DNA of 64,000 bases, taken from the NCBI RefSeq assembly GCF_001613385.1, contig NZ_BDCG01000010.1, positions 62,001 through 126,000 on the forward strand. Reading direction: 5' to 3'. Origin of the DNA: Nocardia flavorosea NBRC 108225 (GTDB lineage: Bacteria > Actinomycetota > Actinomycetes > Mycobacteriales > Mycobacteriaceae). Shown in pieces: positions 42,813 to 52,403 of this stretch. The notes below the pieces were generated by a model, which did not search any database, had not been told where the DNA came from, and was given only the letters and a program-made list of their open reading frames with translations. A program made the translations under genes and the position numbers. The first letter of the stretch is position 1, and each line of letters begins with the position of its first letter.

Positions 42813-45800
42813 ATGACCAGGACTTCAGTCACTCACCGGGAGCTTCGTACCCGGTTGGCCTCACTCACCCTCCGCGACCAACACCGGCTGCGCAAACAGC
42901 TGGACCGGGTACGCGGCGGCGATCTCGCCCGGATCGAATCCGAGATCGGTACCGCCGAACAACGCGTCGCGGCGCGGCGCGCGGCGCTTCCCGCGATCAC
43001 CTACCCGGAGCAACTCCCGGTGACGGCGCGGCGCGCCGATATCGCCGCCGCCATCGCCGCCAACCAGGTGGTGGTCGTCGCCGGGGAGACCGGCTCCGGT
43101 AAGACCACACAGCTCCCGAAGATCTGCCTCGAATCGGGCCGGGGTATCCGCGGGGCGATCGGGCACACCCAGCCGCGCCGGCTGGCGGCCCGTACGGTCG
43201 CGGAGCGGATCGCCACGGAACTGGGCACCGAACTGGGTGACGCGGTCGGCTATACCGTGCGGTTCACCGATCAGGCCGCCGAGCACACATTGGTCAAACT
43301 GATGACCGACGGAATCCTGCTCGCGGAGATCCAGCGCGACCGCATGTTGTGGGCCTACGACACGATCATCATCGACGAGGCCCATGAGCGCAGCCTCAAT
43401 ATCGACTTCCTGCTCGGTTATCTGAAGCAGCTGCTACCGCGCCGGCCGGACCTGAAGATCATCATCACCTCGGCCACCATCGACCCGGAGTTGTTCGCCC
43501 GGCATTTCGCGGACGAGGCGGGTAATCCGGCGCCGATCGTCGAGGTGTCGGGCCGCTCGTATCCCGTCGAGCTCCGGTATCGCCCGCTGGCACTGCCGGT
43601 TGCGGCGGCTACCGACGACGACGAGGACCGCGCGGTGGATCGTGATCCGGTCGATGCGATCTGCGATGCCGTGGTCGAGCTGTTCGCCGAGGGCGACGGC
43701 GATGTGCTGGTATTCCTGTCCGGCGAACGGGAGATCCGCGATACCGCCGATGCCCTCACCGATCTGAAACTCCCCCGTACCGAGATCCTGCCGCTGTACG
43801 CGCGGCTGTCGGCAGCCGAACAGCACCGTGTCTTCGCACCGCATACCGGACGCCGGGTGGTCCTGGCGACGAATGTCGCCGAAACCTCGTTGACGGTCCC
43901 GGGGATCCGCTACGTCGTCGATCCCGGGACCGCGCGAATCTCCCGGTACTCGATGCGGACCAAGGTACAGCGGCTGCCGATCGAACCGATTTCCCAGGCC
44001 TCGGCGCGGCAGCGATCGGGCCGTTGCGGCCGAGTGGCCGACGGTATCTGTATCCGCCTGTACTCCGAGGACGATTTCGACGCGCGCCCGGCGTTCACGG
44101 ACCCGGAGATCCTGCGCACCAATCTCGCCGCGGTCATCCTGCAGATGACCTCGCTCGGCCTCGGCGATATCGAACGATTTCCGTTCGTCGAGGCACCCGA
44201 CAGCAGAGCGGTCCGCGACGGTGTCGCGCTGCTCGAGGAGCTCGGCGCGCTGACCCGCCGGCCGGCAGCACCGCGGGCCGGCGGACAGGCCGGTACGCCG
44301 TATCACCGCACCCGGGACGACGCGGAAACGTGTCGTGCGGGCTCCACCGAGCCGGGCGCCACCGGCCAACCGGGCATCGGCACCCGGTCCGCCACCGTTT
44401 CCTGTGAAGAACCGTCCAGGACCGCTGCTCCGGAAGCGGACCCCGCAGGATCCCGCCCGGGCCGGCGCACCACACAGGCCGGCAGCTCGGCGCAGGGGCA
44501 TACGCTCACCGCGACCGGGCGCGAAATGGCCCGGCTGCCGGTGGATCCCCGGATGGGCCGCATGCTCGTCGAGGCGCACCGCACCGGCTGCCTGGCCGAT
44601 GTGCTGGTGATCGTGGCCGCGTTGTCGATCCAGGACGTCCGCGAACGGCCGGCCGATCAGCAGCAGGCCGCCGATACCGCACACGCCCGGTTCAGTGTGC
44701 CGAACTCGGACTTCCTGGCCTATCTGCGGCTGTGGGAATACCTCAACGGTCAGCGCCGGAGCCTGTCCGCCAACCGGTTCCGGCGGATGTGCCGGGAGGA
44801 GTTCCTGCACTACCTGCGGATCCGGGAATGGCAGGATCTCTACGGCCAGTTGCGCACCATCACCAAGGGGATGGGCTGGTCGCTACACGACGGCTCGGCC
44901 GATTCCGCGCCGGCGCAGGGCACCGCCGCCGGAGAAACCTCCGACAGGGCCGGCAATTCCCGGCGCCGGGGCCGCCATACCAGGAAACCGGAGCGCGCAG
45001 AGGGCGGCCGTGATACCGCCGGCGCTCGCCCCCACCCCTCCGGCCCGCGGCCGCTCGACGAGATGACACCGGATACCGATCCCTGGGACTCGACGGCAAT
45101 CCATCAGGCGCTGCTCGCGGGCATGCTGTCGCATATCGGCGTTCGCGAGGCCGAATCCCGTGAGTTCCTGGGCGCGCGCAATGCCAAGTTCATGATCTTC
45201 CCCGGGTCCGGGCTGGCCAAGAAACCGCCGCGCTGGGTGATGGCGGCGGAACTGGTGGAAACCTCCCGGCTGTGGGGCCGGATGGCGGCCCGGATCGAAC
45301 CCGAGTGGGCCGAACGCCTCGCCGGGGAGCTGGTGAAACGCCACTACTCCGAACCGCACTGGTCGTCGCGGCGCGGCACCGCCCGTGCCTACGAACGTGT
45401 GACGCTCTACGGGGTTCCGCTGGTCACCGGCCGGCTCGTCGACTACGGCCGGATCGACCCCGAGACCACCCGGGAGCTGTTCCTGCGTCACGCGCTGGTC
45501 CAGGGCGAATGGGAGACCCGGCACGAGTTCTTCCACCGCAACCGCGCCCTTCTGGACGATATCGCCGACTTGGAGCACCGGGCCCGCCGTCGCGACATCC
45601 TCGTCGACGACGAGGTGCTGTTCGATTTCTACGATCAGCGGATCCCGGCAGATATCGTCTCGGTCCGGCATTTCGATACATGGTGGAAAACCGCCCGGCG
45701 CAGCGACCCGCACCAACTCGATTTCACCACCGATGCCGTGGTCAACAAGGGCGCCGACCGGCTGGACCCGGCGGCTTTTCCGGACACTTGGCGGCAGGGC

Positions 45801-47135
45801 GAGTTGTCGTTCCCACTGACATACCAGTTCGAGCCGGGGCAGGCCGACGACGGTGTCACGGTGCGGATTCCGGTCGCGCAGCTGGCCCATGTCCGGGCGG
45901 TCGGATTCGACTGGCTGGTGCCCGGACTGCGAGCGGAGCTGGCCGCGGCGCTCATCAAGACCCTGCCCAAACAGTTACGGCGGACAGTGGTGCCCGCCCC
46001 GGATTTCGCCACCGCCGCGCTGGCCGCACTCACCGCCCGCGCCGAACCGTTGCGTACCGGACTGGCCAGGGAACTCACCCGCCTGGCCGGAATCCCCATC
46101 ACCGCGGCCGATCTGAACCCCGCCGCGCTGCCCGACCATCTGCGCATGACCTTCGCCGCCGTCGACACCGATGGCCGTATTCTGGATACCAGCAAGAGCC
46201 TGGCCGAGCTCAGAACCCGGCTGTCCGATCAGGTTTCGGCGTCGGTCGCGGCGGCGACGGCCGGAGCCGAACGGGCCGCCGCCACGGTGTGGACGTCGGA
46301 ATCGCTGGGCACCCTGCCCGCGACGGTGCGCCGGGAGGTCGCCGGTCAGCCGATCACCGGCTACCCCGCCCTGGTCCCGGAAGCCGGCGGCGTCGCGGTC
46401 CGGGTACTCAAGACACCGGGCGAACAAGCCCGGGCCATGCGCGCGGGAACGCGGGCACTGGTCCTGGCCGCGATCCCGACCTCCGCGCGTGCGGTGACCG
46501 CCGGCCTGTCGCCGGCGGACCGGTTGGTGCTGAGCCAGAACCCGTACGGGTCGGTGGACGCGCTGGTGGAGGATTGCCGCGCAGCGGCCGCCGATCAGCT
46601 CATCGCCGCCGCCGGTGGACCGGTCCGCGACCCGGATCGGTTCGACCGGCTCGTAACGGAGATCCGGCCGAAGTTCAACGAGGTGGTGGGCCGCATAGTC
46701 CGCCTGGTGGTCCCGGTACTCGCCGCGGCGCACGAGGTTTCGGCCGCCCTGCCGAAGGTACGGGAATCCGATATCGCCGACGATGTGCGAGATCAGCTGG
46801 CGGAACTGGTTTTCGACGGTTTCGTTTCGGAGTGGGGCCCGGCGCGGTTGCGGGAACTCCCCCGCTACCTGCGGGGCGCCGCGGCCCGGCTCGCGGCGCT
46901 GCCCGGTTCGGCCGATCGCGACCGCCGCGCCATGGCGGAACTCGATGCGGCGGCCGCTGTCTACGACCGCCTGATCGCCGGTGCGCCGGAATCACGGCGC
47001 CGGACGCCCGCGGTCGCCGAAGTCTGGTGGATGCTCCAGGAATTGCGGGTGAGTCTGTTCGCGCAGAAACTCGGCACCCCATATCCGGTATCGGTGAAAC
47101 GGATCCAGAAAGCAGCGGACACCGCGCGGCGCTGA
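42813..47135 (+). CDS. hrpA: ATP-dependent RNA helicase HrpA
   Basis: DEAH-type RNA helicase, 1,440 residues from ATG 42813; a TACGCT box at 42797-42802 gives a leader of only a few bases. Motif I 'VVVVAGETGSGKTTQLPKIC', motif II 'IIIDEAHERSLNIDFLLGYL', III 'IIITSATIDPELFARHF', V 'VVLATNVAETSLTVPGIRYV', VI 'ASARQRSGRCGRVADGICIR', then HA2/OB-fold regions and a long DUF3418 C-terminus. Two low-complexity insertions interrupt the conserved body (about 44,260-44,500 and 44,900-45,060), both rich in Gly, Ala, Arg and Thr. In E. coli HrpA helps rescue stalled ribosomes; transfer of that role is inference. Confidence 0.95.
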   Translation: MTRTSVTHRELRTRLASLTLRDQHRLRKQLDRVRGGDLARIESEIGTAEQRVAARRAALPAITYPEQLPVTARRADIAAAIAANQVVVVAGETGSGKTTQLPKICLESGRGIRGAIGHTQPRRLAARTVAERIATELGTELGDAVGYTVRFTDQAAEHTLVKLMTDGILLAEIQRDRMLWAYDTIIIDEAHERSLNIDFLLGYLKQLLPRRPDLKIIITSATIDPELFARHFADEAGNPAPIVEVSGRSYPVELRYRPLALPVAAATDDDEDRAVDRDPVDAICDAVVELFAEGDGDVLVFLSGEREIRDTADALTDLKLPRTEILPLYARLSAAEQHRVFAPHTGRRVVLATNVAETSLTVPGIRYVVDPGTARISRYSMRTKVQRLPIEPISQASARQRSGRCGRVADGICIRLYSEDDFDARPAFTDPEILRTNLAAVILQMTSLGLGDIERFPFVEAPDSRAVRDGVALLEELGALTRRPAAPRAGGQAGTPYHRTRDDAETCRAGSTEPGATGQPGIGTRSATVSCEEPSRTAAPEADPAGSRPGRRTTQAGSSAQGHTLTATGREMARLPVDPRMGRMLVEAHRTGCLADVLVIVAALSIQDVRERPADQQQAADTAHARFSVPNSDFLAYLRLWEYLNGQRRSLSANRFRRMCREEFLHYLRIREWQDLYGQLRTITKGMGWSLHDGSADSAPAQGTAAGETSDRAGNSRRRGRHTRKPERAEGGRDTAGARPHPSGPRPLDEMTPDTDPWDSTAIHQALLAGMLSHIGVREAESREFLGARNAKFMIFPGSGLAKKPPRWVMAAELVETSRLWGRMAARIEPEWAERLAGELVKRHYSEPHWSSRRGTARAYERVTLYGVPLVTGRLVDYGRIDPETTRELFLRHALVQGEWETRHEFFHRNRALLDDIADLEHRARRRDILVDDEVLFDFYDQRIPADIVSVRHFDTWWKTARRSDPHQLDFTTDAVVNKGADRLDPAAFPDTWRQGELSFPLTYQFEPGQADDGVTVRIPVAQLAHVRAVGFDWLVPGLRAELAAALIKTLPKQLRRTVVPAPDFATAALAALTARAEPLRTGLARELTRLAGIPITAADLNPAALPDHLRMTFAAVDTDGRILDTSKSLAELRTRLSDQVSASVAAATAGAERAAATVWTSESLGTLPATVRREVAGQPITGYPALVPEAGGVAVRVLKTPGEQARAMRAGTRALVLAAIPTSARAVTAGLSPADRLVLSQNPYGSVDALVEDCRAAAADQLIAAAGGPVRDPDRFDRLVTEIRPKFNEVVGRIVRLVVPVLAAAHEVSAALPKVRESDIADDVRDQLAELVFDGFVSEWGPARLRELPRYLRGAAARLAALPGSADRDRRAMAELDAAAAVYDRLIAGAPESRRRTPAVAEVWWMLQELRVSLFAQKLGTPYPVSVKRIQKAADTARR

Positions 47136-47413
47136 AGGCGACCACCGCCGCACCACGAGTGGACGTATATCGTTCCCCCGCCGGATCCGGCCCCTGCGCA
47201 CGGCACGTCGCCGATCGATCGATATGGGGCTCTTTCCCGCGCGCCCTCCATCGGCGGTGGTCGGCGCGGGGCCGAGATCCCGGCCCGCAGTCAGGTGACG
47301 TCCCCATCGACCGGCTCGGGCACGATCCCCCGCCGACGGGCCGCGAGCCGGATCACCGTGGCCTGACTCTTCCCGACCGGGAAGCTCGGGCGGTGGTGTG
47401 CGACCACACCGGC

Positions 47414-47881
47414 TCAGTCGTTCGCGGCGACCGCCGCACGCGCCCGGCGTATCTCCCGGATCTCACGTTCGAAATCGTCGGCCGAGGTGAACGATCGATA
47501 CACCGAGGCGAAGCGCAGATACGCCACCTCGTCCAGTTCGCGTAGCGGCCCGAGTATCGCCAGCCCGACCTCATGGCTCGGCACCTCGGGCGACCCCTTG
47601 GCCCGGACGGCGTCCTCCACCTGCTGGGCCAGCAGGTTCAGTGCATCGTCGTCGACCTCGCGGCCCTGACACGCACGGCGCACACCGCGAATCACCTTTT
47701 CCCGGCTGAAGGGTTCGGTGACTCCGCTGCGTTTGACCACGGAGAGAATCGCCGTTTCCACGGTGGTGAAGCGGCGGCCACATTCCGGGCATGCGCGTCT
47801 GCGGCGAATGGCGGCGCCCTCGTCGGCCAGTCGCGAGTCGACGACCCGGGAGTCGGGGTGTCGGCAGTACGGGCAGTGCAT
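47414..47881 (-). CDS. nrdR: Transcriptional repressor NrdR
   Basis: ATP/dATP-sensing repressor of ribonucleotide reductase genes, 155 residues from ATG 47881 with GAAGGA upstream. The zinc ribbon uses Cys3, Cys6, Cys31 and Cys34 ('MHCPYC', 'ACPECGRRF'), followed by an ATP-cone domain ('[20 protein letters not shown]' through '[19 protein letters not shown]'). The longer frame to 48007 is unsupported. It lies downstream of the lexA-linked membrane protein on the same strand, as nrdR does in M. tuberculosis and Corynebacterium, so it may share SOS-induced transcription. Confidence 0.97.
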   Translation of the reverse strand: MHCPYCRHPDSRVVDSRLADEGAAIRRRRACPECGRRFTTVETAILSVVKRSGVTEPFSREKVIRGVRRACQGREVDDDALNLLAQQVEDAVRAKGSPEVPSHEVGLAILGPLRELDEVAYLRFASVYRSFTSADDFEREIREIRRARAAVAAND

Positions 47882-48083
47882 CCGGGGTCCTTCGTCGCTG
47901 CGAACGCTCGCGGCCGAACCGGCGGCGGTCGCGGGTCCGGCGAGCGCTGGCACCGGGTGGCTGCCCGGTACCGGGAGAACCGGCGCCAGGCACCGGCTCA
48001 TCTGCATAACACGTCGAGGATACCGGCACGGGGTGTACTGCGCTTTCCCTCACCCCGGGACGGCGCGCGGACGGGTACACGAC

Positions 48084-48533
48084 CTACCGGACTCCGGCCG
48101 CGCCGCCGGGTGCCGCAGGCACCGCCACAACCGGAATTCCGGGCAGTTCCGGAGCGGGCGGCGGCTCGGGGGCGCGCAGATGGGCGAGCGCCAGGAAGCC
48201 TGCCACGACCACGGCGGTGAGCAGGGCCGTCACCGCCGTCGCCGCAAAGCCGGCACGGGCACGCTGGACGAGTTCGGCGGGTTCCGGCGCGACGGCCCGG
48301 CCCCGGACAGCGGGTCCGATTCGCAGGGCGGCGGGCGCGCGGCTGCCGGACCCCGGCCGCGCGATCGCGGCACAGGGCCGGGATGTACGGCCGGGGTGCG
48401 GGAGCCGCACCGGCGACTCGCCCCCACCCGGACGGCGCATTCCGGTGTTCCCCGGCGTGCGGGGATCGGGTGCCGTCCGGCTGGTGACGTCTTCCCACGC
48501 ACCGGTGCCGGTCACGCTGATCGCAGTGTTCAT
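48084..48533 (-). CDS. Membrane protein in the SOS cell-division-inhibitor position (ChiZ/DivS-like, no LysM)
   Basis: 149 residues from ATG 48533, with GGAGG eight bases upstream. The first ~90 residues are Arg/Pro/Gly-rich and polar; one transmembrane helix follows ('TAVTALLTAVVVAGFLALAH', about 98-117), then a short Pro-rich tail. It occupies the place of Rv2719c (ChiZ) and of divS in Corynebacterium, both divergent from lexA, SOS-induced and able to block division. Unlike ChiZ it has no LysM domain. Three SOS-box-like sites lie upstream. Function by position only. Confidence 0.8.
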   Translation of the reverse strand: MNTAISVTGTGAWEDVTSRTAPDPRTPGNTGMRRPGGGESPVRLPHPGRTSRPCAAIARPGSGSRAPAALRIGPAVRGRAVAPEPAELVQRARAGFAATAVTALLTAVVVAGFLALAHLRAPEPPPAPELPGIPVVAVPAAPGGAAGVR

Positions 48534-48578
48534 CGGATGGACCTCCGTGCTGGTCGCTCGCGGAACCTCGGGCGGTAT

Positions 48579-48594
48579 TCGATCAAATGTTCGA
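48579..48594. promoter_or_regulatory. SOS box 1 (LexA site)
   Basis: TCGATC AAAT GTTCGA, matching the actinobacterial consensus TCGAAC-N4-GTTCGA with one mismatch. It is on the side of the division-inhibitor gene. Confidence 0.75.
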
Positions 48595-48609
48595 CGAACT
48601 GGTGTTCGA
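48594..48609. promoter_or_regulatory. SOS box 2 (LexA site)
   Basis: ACGAAC TGGT GTTCGA. It abuts box 1, sharing one base, so two LexA dimers could bind side by side. Confidence 0.75.
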
Positions 48610-48658
48610 TTTCTACCACGCGAAGGGGGATGATGTCAGTAGCAACGCCGGACATACC

Positions 48659-48674
48659 TCGAACAGATGTTTGA
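48659..48674. promoter_or_regulatory. SOS box 3 (LexA site) in the lexA promoter
   Basis: TCGAAC AGAT GTTTGA, overlapping the -35 element of lexA at 48671-48676. Confidence 0.8.
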
Positions 48675-48699
48675 TAGATCGCAGCGGCCGGACTAGATT
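48671..48699 (+). promoter_or_regulatory. lexA promoter
   Basis: TTGATA (48671-48676), a 17-base spacer and TAGATT (48694-48699), close to the housekeeping consensus. LexA bound to SOS box 3 would block the -35 element. Confidence 0.8.
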
Positions 48700-48792
48700 C
48701 ACTGCACGGTATGAACTTCGGGTACGTCCGGAGCGGATCCGCCCGCCGGGCACGGGTCCACCGGGCGCGGAGACCGACGAGAAAGGGCGGTT

Positions 48793-49536
48793 GTGGTGAG
48801 CCAATCAGACACGGGTGACGGGGCCGAGACCGGCCCCGGCCCCGAGCCGGCGGCTACCGGGGCGGATCTCACCGTGCGTCAGCGCAAAGTGCTCGACGTG
48901 ATCCGGTCCTCGGTGAGCCTGCGTGGCTACCCGCCCAGCATCCGCGAGATCGGTGACGCCGTGGGGTTGAACTCCACCTCCTCGGTCGCCCACCAGTTGC
49001 GCACCCTGGAACGCAAGGGTTATCTGCGCCGCGATCCCAATCGACCGCGCGCAGTGGATGTACGCGGTATGGACGAAGCCGTCCGTTCTGTCACCACCTT
49101 GGCACCTGCCGATACCGTGGGTGCGGCACCGGCCACCGAGGACAGCAACGCCGATCAGCCCGTCCCCACCTACGTACCGGTACTCGGACGGATCGCCGCT
49201 GGTGGCCCTATCCTGGCCGAACAGGCGGTGGAGGACGTGTTCCCGCTACCCCGCGAACTGGTCGGCGACGGCTCGCTGTTCCTGTTGCGGGTGGTCGGCG
49301 AGTCCATGGTCGACGCCGCGATCTGCGACGGCGACTGGGTGGTGGTGCGCCAGCAGAACGTGGCCGACAACGGCGATATCGTCGCCGCGATGCTCGACGG
49401 CGAGGCCACGGTGAAAACGTTCAAACGCAGCGGTGAGGATGTCTGGCTGATGCCGCACAACCCACTGTTCGAACCGATCCCGGGTAACGACGCACGCATC
49501 CTCGGCAAGGTCGTCACGGTGATCCGCAAGATCTGA
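48793..49536 (+). CDS. lexA: SOS repressor LexA
   Basis: Self-cleaving repressor of the DNA-damage response, 247 residues from GTG 48793 with GAAAGGG upstream. The N-terminal winged helix (about 25-90) has '[20 protein letters not shown]' and '[20 protein letters not shown]'. The C-terminal protease domain has the cleavage Ala136-Gly137 in 'GRIAAGGPI', Ser171 ('GESMVDAAI') and Lys208 ('EATVKTF'). It is divergent from the division-inhibitor/nrdR genes. A linker of about 30 residues between domains is rich in Ala, Thr and Asp. Confidence 0.98.
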   Translation: MVSQSDTGDGAETGPGPEPAATGADLTVRQRKVLDVIRSSVSLRGYPPSIREIGDAVGLNSTSSVAHQLRTLERKGYLRRDPNRPRAVDVRGMDEAVRSVTTLAPADTVGAAPATEDSNADQPVPTYVPVLGRIAAGGPILAEQAVEDVFPLPRELVGDGSLFLLRVVGESMVDAAICDGDWVVVRQQNVADNGDIVAAMLDGEATVKTFKRSGEDVWLMPHNPLFEPIPGNDARILGKVVTVIRKI

Positions 49537-49709
49537 GCGCCCACATCCCTGCGAGGTCACGGTGAAGCACCCGGAGGGATGTGGTCGCCGGCACCGGAAA
49601 CCTTCCCGTTCGGGTGGCACGGCCGGCCCGCGACGGGACCGCTCGCAGGGCTCGCCGGCCCGGTAGACGGAGCACCGGGTGCGGCGGCAACGGAACGAGG
49701 TGAACTCGT

Positions 49710-50429
49710 ATGGCCTGCCACAGCGTTCCTTTCGCGCGCCCACACCGCAGCACCGAGGACATCGGACCGCCGGAGTTGGTGTGGTACGCGGCCTACGGGT
49801 CGAACGCGGACCCGGACCGCCTGACCTGTTATCTCCTCGGCGATACCCCGGAGGGCGCGACAGCTGCGCCCGGCACTGTATCGGGTGCGGATGGTCCCGG
49901 CCGACCGCCGATTCGCGGTTGCCGGGACCGGACACCGCCGGCCCGGTCGATCGGAATCGTTCTGCCCGGAGTGCTCTATTTCGCCACCGAATCGGCGATC
50001 TGGACCGGCGGCCGAGCCTTCTACGATCCCGCAACGCGGGCCGAAACACCCGCTCGCGCCTACCTGCTCACCCGCGCCCAGTTCAGCGATATCGCCGCGC
50101 AGGAGATGTATCGGCCGCCCGGCACCGATCTGGACCTCACCGAGGCACTCCGTACCGGCCGATCACGGTTCGGCCCCGGCCGCTACGAAACCCTGGTGTG
50201 CCCCGGTTCTCACGAGGGTGTGCCGATCGTGACGTGCACCGCCGACCGGCGCTGGCGCGACCTCCCCGGTAACCCGCCGGCACCGGCTTATCTACGCCGG
50301 ATCGCGATCGGCCTGCGTGCGGCGCACCGCTGGTCCGATACCGATACGGCCGTCTATCTCGCCACCCGCCCGGGCGCGGCGGGGTATTGGACCCCGCGCA
50401 CGGTTGCCGAACTACTTCGCGACGACTGA
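49710..50429 (+). CDS. Gamma-glutamylcyclotransferase-fold protein
   Basis: 239 residues from ATG 49710, with GAGGTG seven bases upstream. 'VWYAAYGSNADPDRL' is the YGSN glycine loop of the BtrG/GGCT-like fold; 'PARAYLLTRAQFSDIAAQEM' and 'RPPGTDLDL' are shared with a group of actinobacterial proteins often labelled histone deacetylase, a name the sequence does not support. It could be a cyclotransferase acting on gamma-glutamyl groups. It starts an accessory block after lexA. Confidence 0.8.
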   Translation: MACHSVPFARPHRSTEDIGPPELVWYAAYGSNADPDRLTCYLLGDTPEGATAAPGTVSGADGPGRPPIRGCRDRTPPARSIGIVLPGVLYFATESAIWTGGRAFYDPATRAETPARAYLLTRAQFSDIAAQEMYRPPGTDLDLTEALRTGRSRFGPGRYETLVCPGSHEGVPIVTCTADRRWRDLPGNPPAPAYLRRIAIGLRAAHRWSDTDTAVYLATRPGAAGYWTPRTVAELLRDD

Positions 50430-50602
50430 CCGGGCCGGCGGGTGCTGCCTGCCACCGCGAGGCCCGCGCAGACGTGGAACGACGAGTGCGCGTCTGCACT
50501 TCGGCCGGCTGCTGTCCGCCGGCCTCGTTCTGGGAAGGCTCTTCTCCTGCGGCGATGGCGACACCTCCCAGCGTGGCCTGGGGGCCTTCTCGCGGTGACC
50601 GG

Positions 50603-51490
50603 TCAAGACCGGGGGCTCGTTTGCTCGCGCGCTTCCAGCGCCACCGAGATCGCCTGCGCTCCTACCTTGATCAGCTGGGCATAGCGCTCCCGGTCGGCCG
50701 GACCGACCTCGGCTCGCAGCGGGCCGAACTGAACTTCGTACGGCACCTCGTCGCCGCGGAACACCGGAGCGGAGACGTAGCTGACCGGAAGCGATCGGGG
50801 GGTCGCGATATCGGCTGTGGTATAGGCCCGCGAGGTCAGGCGGGAGAGCTGGCGCAGCAGTTTCGCGCGCAGGGCCGGCTGCAGGAGTTCGGCACCGAGC
50901 GCGCCGAACAGTTCGGTGAGAACATCGACCAGCCCGGCATCGTCATCCTTCGGGCGGAACATCGCGAATCCGTGTGTGGTGACGAAATAGAGGAGATCTC
51001 GCGCGCCTTCACGACCGGCCGCCGAACGCAACCACCGTTCCCGTTCACCGGCCGGCCGCCACGGCATCACCGCCGCCCCGGCCGGGTATGCGAGCGGAAT
51101 CGACTGCCCCACCGACAGGCCCGGCACGATCGTCTCGCCCGCATAATGTTTCGCGACGATGGTGAGCCGATCGCCGGCGATCCGGCTCACTGTCGCCCCG
51201 CATCCGGCCGCCTCCGCCAGAGCGGCGAGTTCGGCGCCGACTGCCCCGCCCGCCTCGACGGCTTCGGTGCCGGCCAGCCGGGACAGGGCCGGCCCCGGGC
51301 GGTAGGCCAAGCTCGCATCGCGGGTCACCCACTGCGCGGCGCACAGTTCGGCGAGTACGGCCGTCACCGTGGCCCGCGCCAGCGAGAGCTGGTCCACGAT
51401 CTCGGTCACCGTGAGCGCGCGCGGTGACTCCGCGAGCAGTTCGACCACCGCCACCACCCGCCGGGTGGGCGGGGATCCCGAAGCCGTCAT
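50603..51490 (-). CDS. IclR-family transcriptional regulator
   Basis: 295 residues from ATG 51490, with GGGAG nine bases upstream. The N-terminal winged helix ('RRVVAVVELLAESPRALTVT', 'ARATVTAVLAELCAAQWVTR') is followed by the IclR effector domain (about 85-285). It is divergent from an SDR/DapB-like operon, with a palindrome in the promoter region. IclR proteins commonly control the neighbouring catabolic operon; the ligand is unknown. Confidence 0.9.
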   Translation of the reverse strand: MTASGSPPTRRVVAVVELLAESPRALTVTEIVDQLSLARATVTAVLAELCAAQWVTRDASLAYRPGPALSRLAGTEAVEAGGAVGAELAALAEAAGCGATVSRIAGDRLTIVAKHYAGETIVPGLSVGQSIPLAYPAGAAVMPWRPAGERERWLRSAAGREGARDLLYFVTTHGFAMFRPKDDDAGLVDVLTELFGALGAELLQPALRAKLLRQLSRLTSRAYTTADIATPRSLPVSYVSAPVFRGDEVPYEVQFGPLRAEVGPADRERYAQLIKVGAQAISVALEAREQTSPRS

Positions 51491-51541
51491 CTCGATCTGC
51501 TCCCTTGTCGCAGGCCCGGAGGGGCCCTACACTGCATCGAC

Positions 51542-51565
51542 TATTCGGTATCAATTTGTCGAATA
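51542..51565. promoter_or_regulatory. Palindromic operator between IclR and SDR genes
   Basis: TATTCG (51542-51547), 12 bases, CGAATA (51560-51565) in an AT-rich patch. Likely the IclR binding site controlling both directions. Confidence 0.65.
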
Positions 51566-51602
51566 TTCGTCATCAGCGTAGTAGACCTTCAGGAGGAGCC
51601 CA

Positions 51603-52394
51603 ATGATTCTGGACAGGTTCCGGCTCGACGACCGAGTCGCCATAGTCACCGGCGCCGGACGCGGCCTCGGCGCCGCGATCGCGCTGGGCTTCGCCGAGGC
51701 CGGTGCGGACGTAGTGATCGCCGCCCGTACCGAAACCGATCTCGACGCGGTCGCCGGCCAGATCCGCGACCTGGGCCGACGAGCCCACACCGTGGTGGCC
51801 GACCTCTCCGATGCCGACGCCTGCGCCGCATTGGCCGGCACCGCCGCGGCGGAATTCGGCCGGCTCGATATCGTGGTGAACAATGTCGGCGGGGCCATGC
51901 CGAAACCCCTGCTCGAGACTTCCCCGGAAACCATGACCGAGGCATTCGAGTTCAATGTCGCCAATGCCCACGCCCTGATCCGGGCCGCCGTACCGGTCAT
52001 GCTGGATACCGCCGACGGCGGGTCGATCATCAATATCACCTCGACCATGGGCCGCCTGCCCGGCCGGGCCTTCGCCGCCTACGGCACCGCGAAGGCCGCG
52101 CTCGCGCACTACACCCGGCTGTCCGCAATGGATCTGTGCCCGCGTATCCGGGTCAACGCCATCGCCCCCGGCTCCATCGCGACGTCCTCGTTGAAAGTGG
52201 TCGCCGACGACGACAACCTGCGCGGCGCACTGGAGAAAGCGACCCCGCTGGGCCGGATCGGCGATCCGGCGGATATCGCTGCCACTGCCCTGTTCCTGGC
52301 CTCCCCGGCGGGCGGCTACCTGACCGGCAAGGTGATCGAAACCGACGGCGGACTGATCGCCCCGAATCTCGATATGCCGATCCCGGATCTGTGA
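51603..52394 (+). CDS. SDR-family oxidoreductase (FabG/Gno-like)
   Basis: Classical short-chain dehydrogenase, 263 residues from ATG 51603, with AGGAGG upstream. Cofactor loop '[14 protein letters not shown]' (about 16-29), '[10 protein letters not shown]', catalytic Ser147 in 'NITSTMG', Tyr160 and Lys164 in 'YGTAKAALA', and the C-terminal '[15 protein letters not shown]'. It probably oxidises an alcohol or reduces a ketone using NAD(P). A nine-base gap leads into the DapB-like gene, so the two act in one pathway, controlled by the divergent IclR. The substrate is not known. Confidence 0.93.
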   Translation: MILDRFRLDDRVAIVTGAGRGLGAAIALGFAEAGADVVIAARTETDLDAVAGQIRDLGRRAHTVVADLSDADACAALAGTAAAEFGRLDIVVNNVGGAMPKPLLETSPETMTEAFEFNVANAHALIRAAVPVMLDTADGGSIINITSTMGRLPGRAFAAYGTAKAALAHYTRLSAMDLCPRIRVNAIAPGSIATSSLKVVADDDNLRGALEKATPLGRIGDPADIAATALFLASPAGGYLTGKVIETDGGLIAPNLDMPIPDL

Positions 52395-52403
52395 GGTGAC
52401 ATC

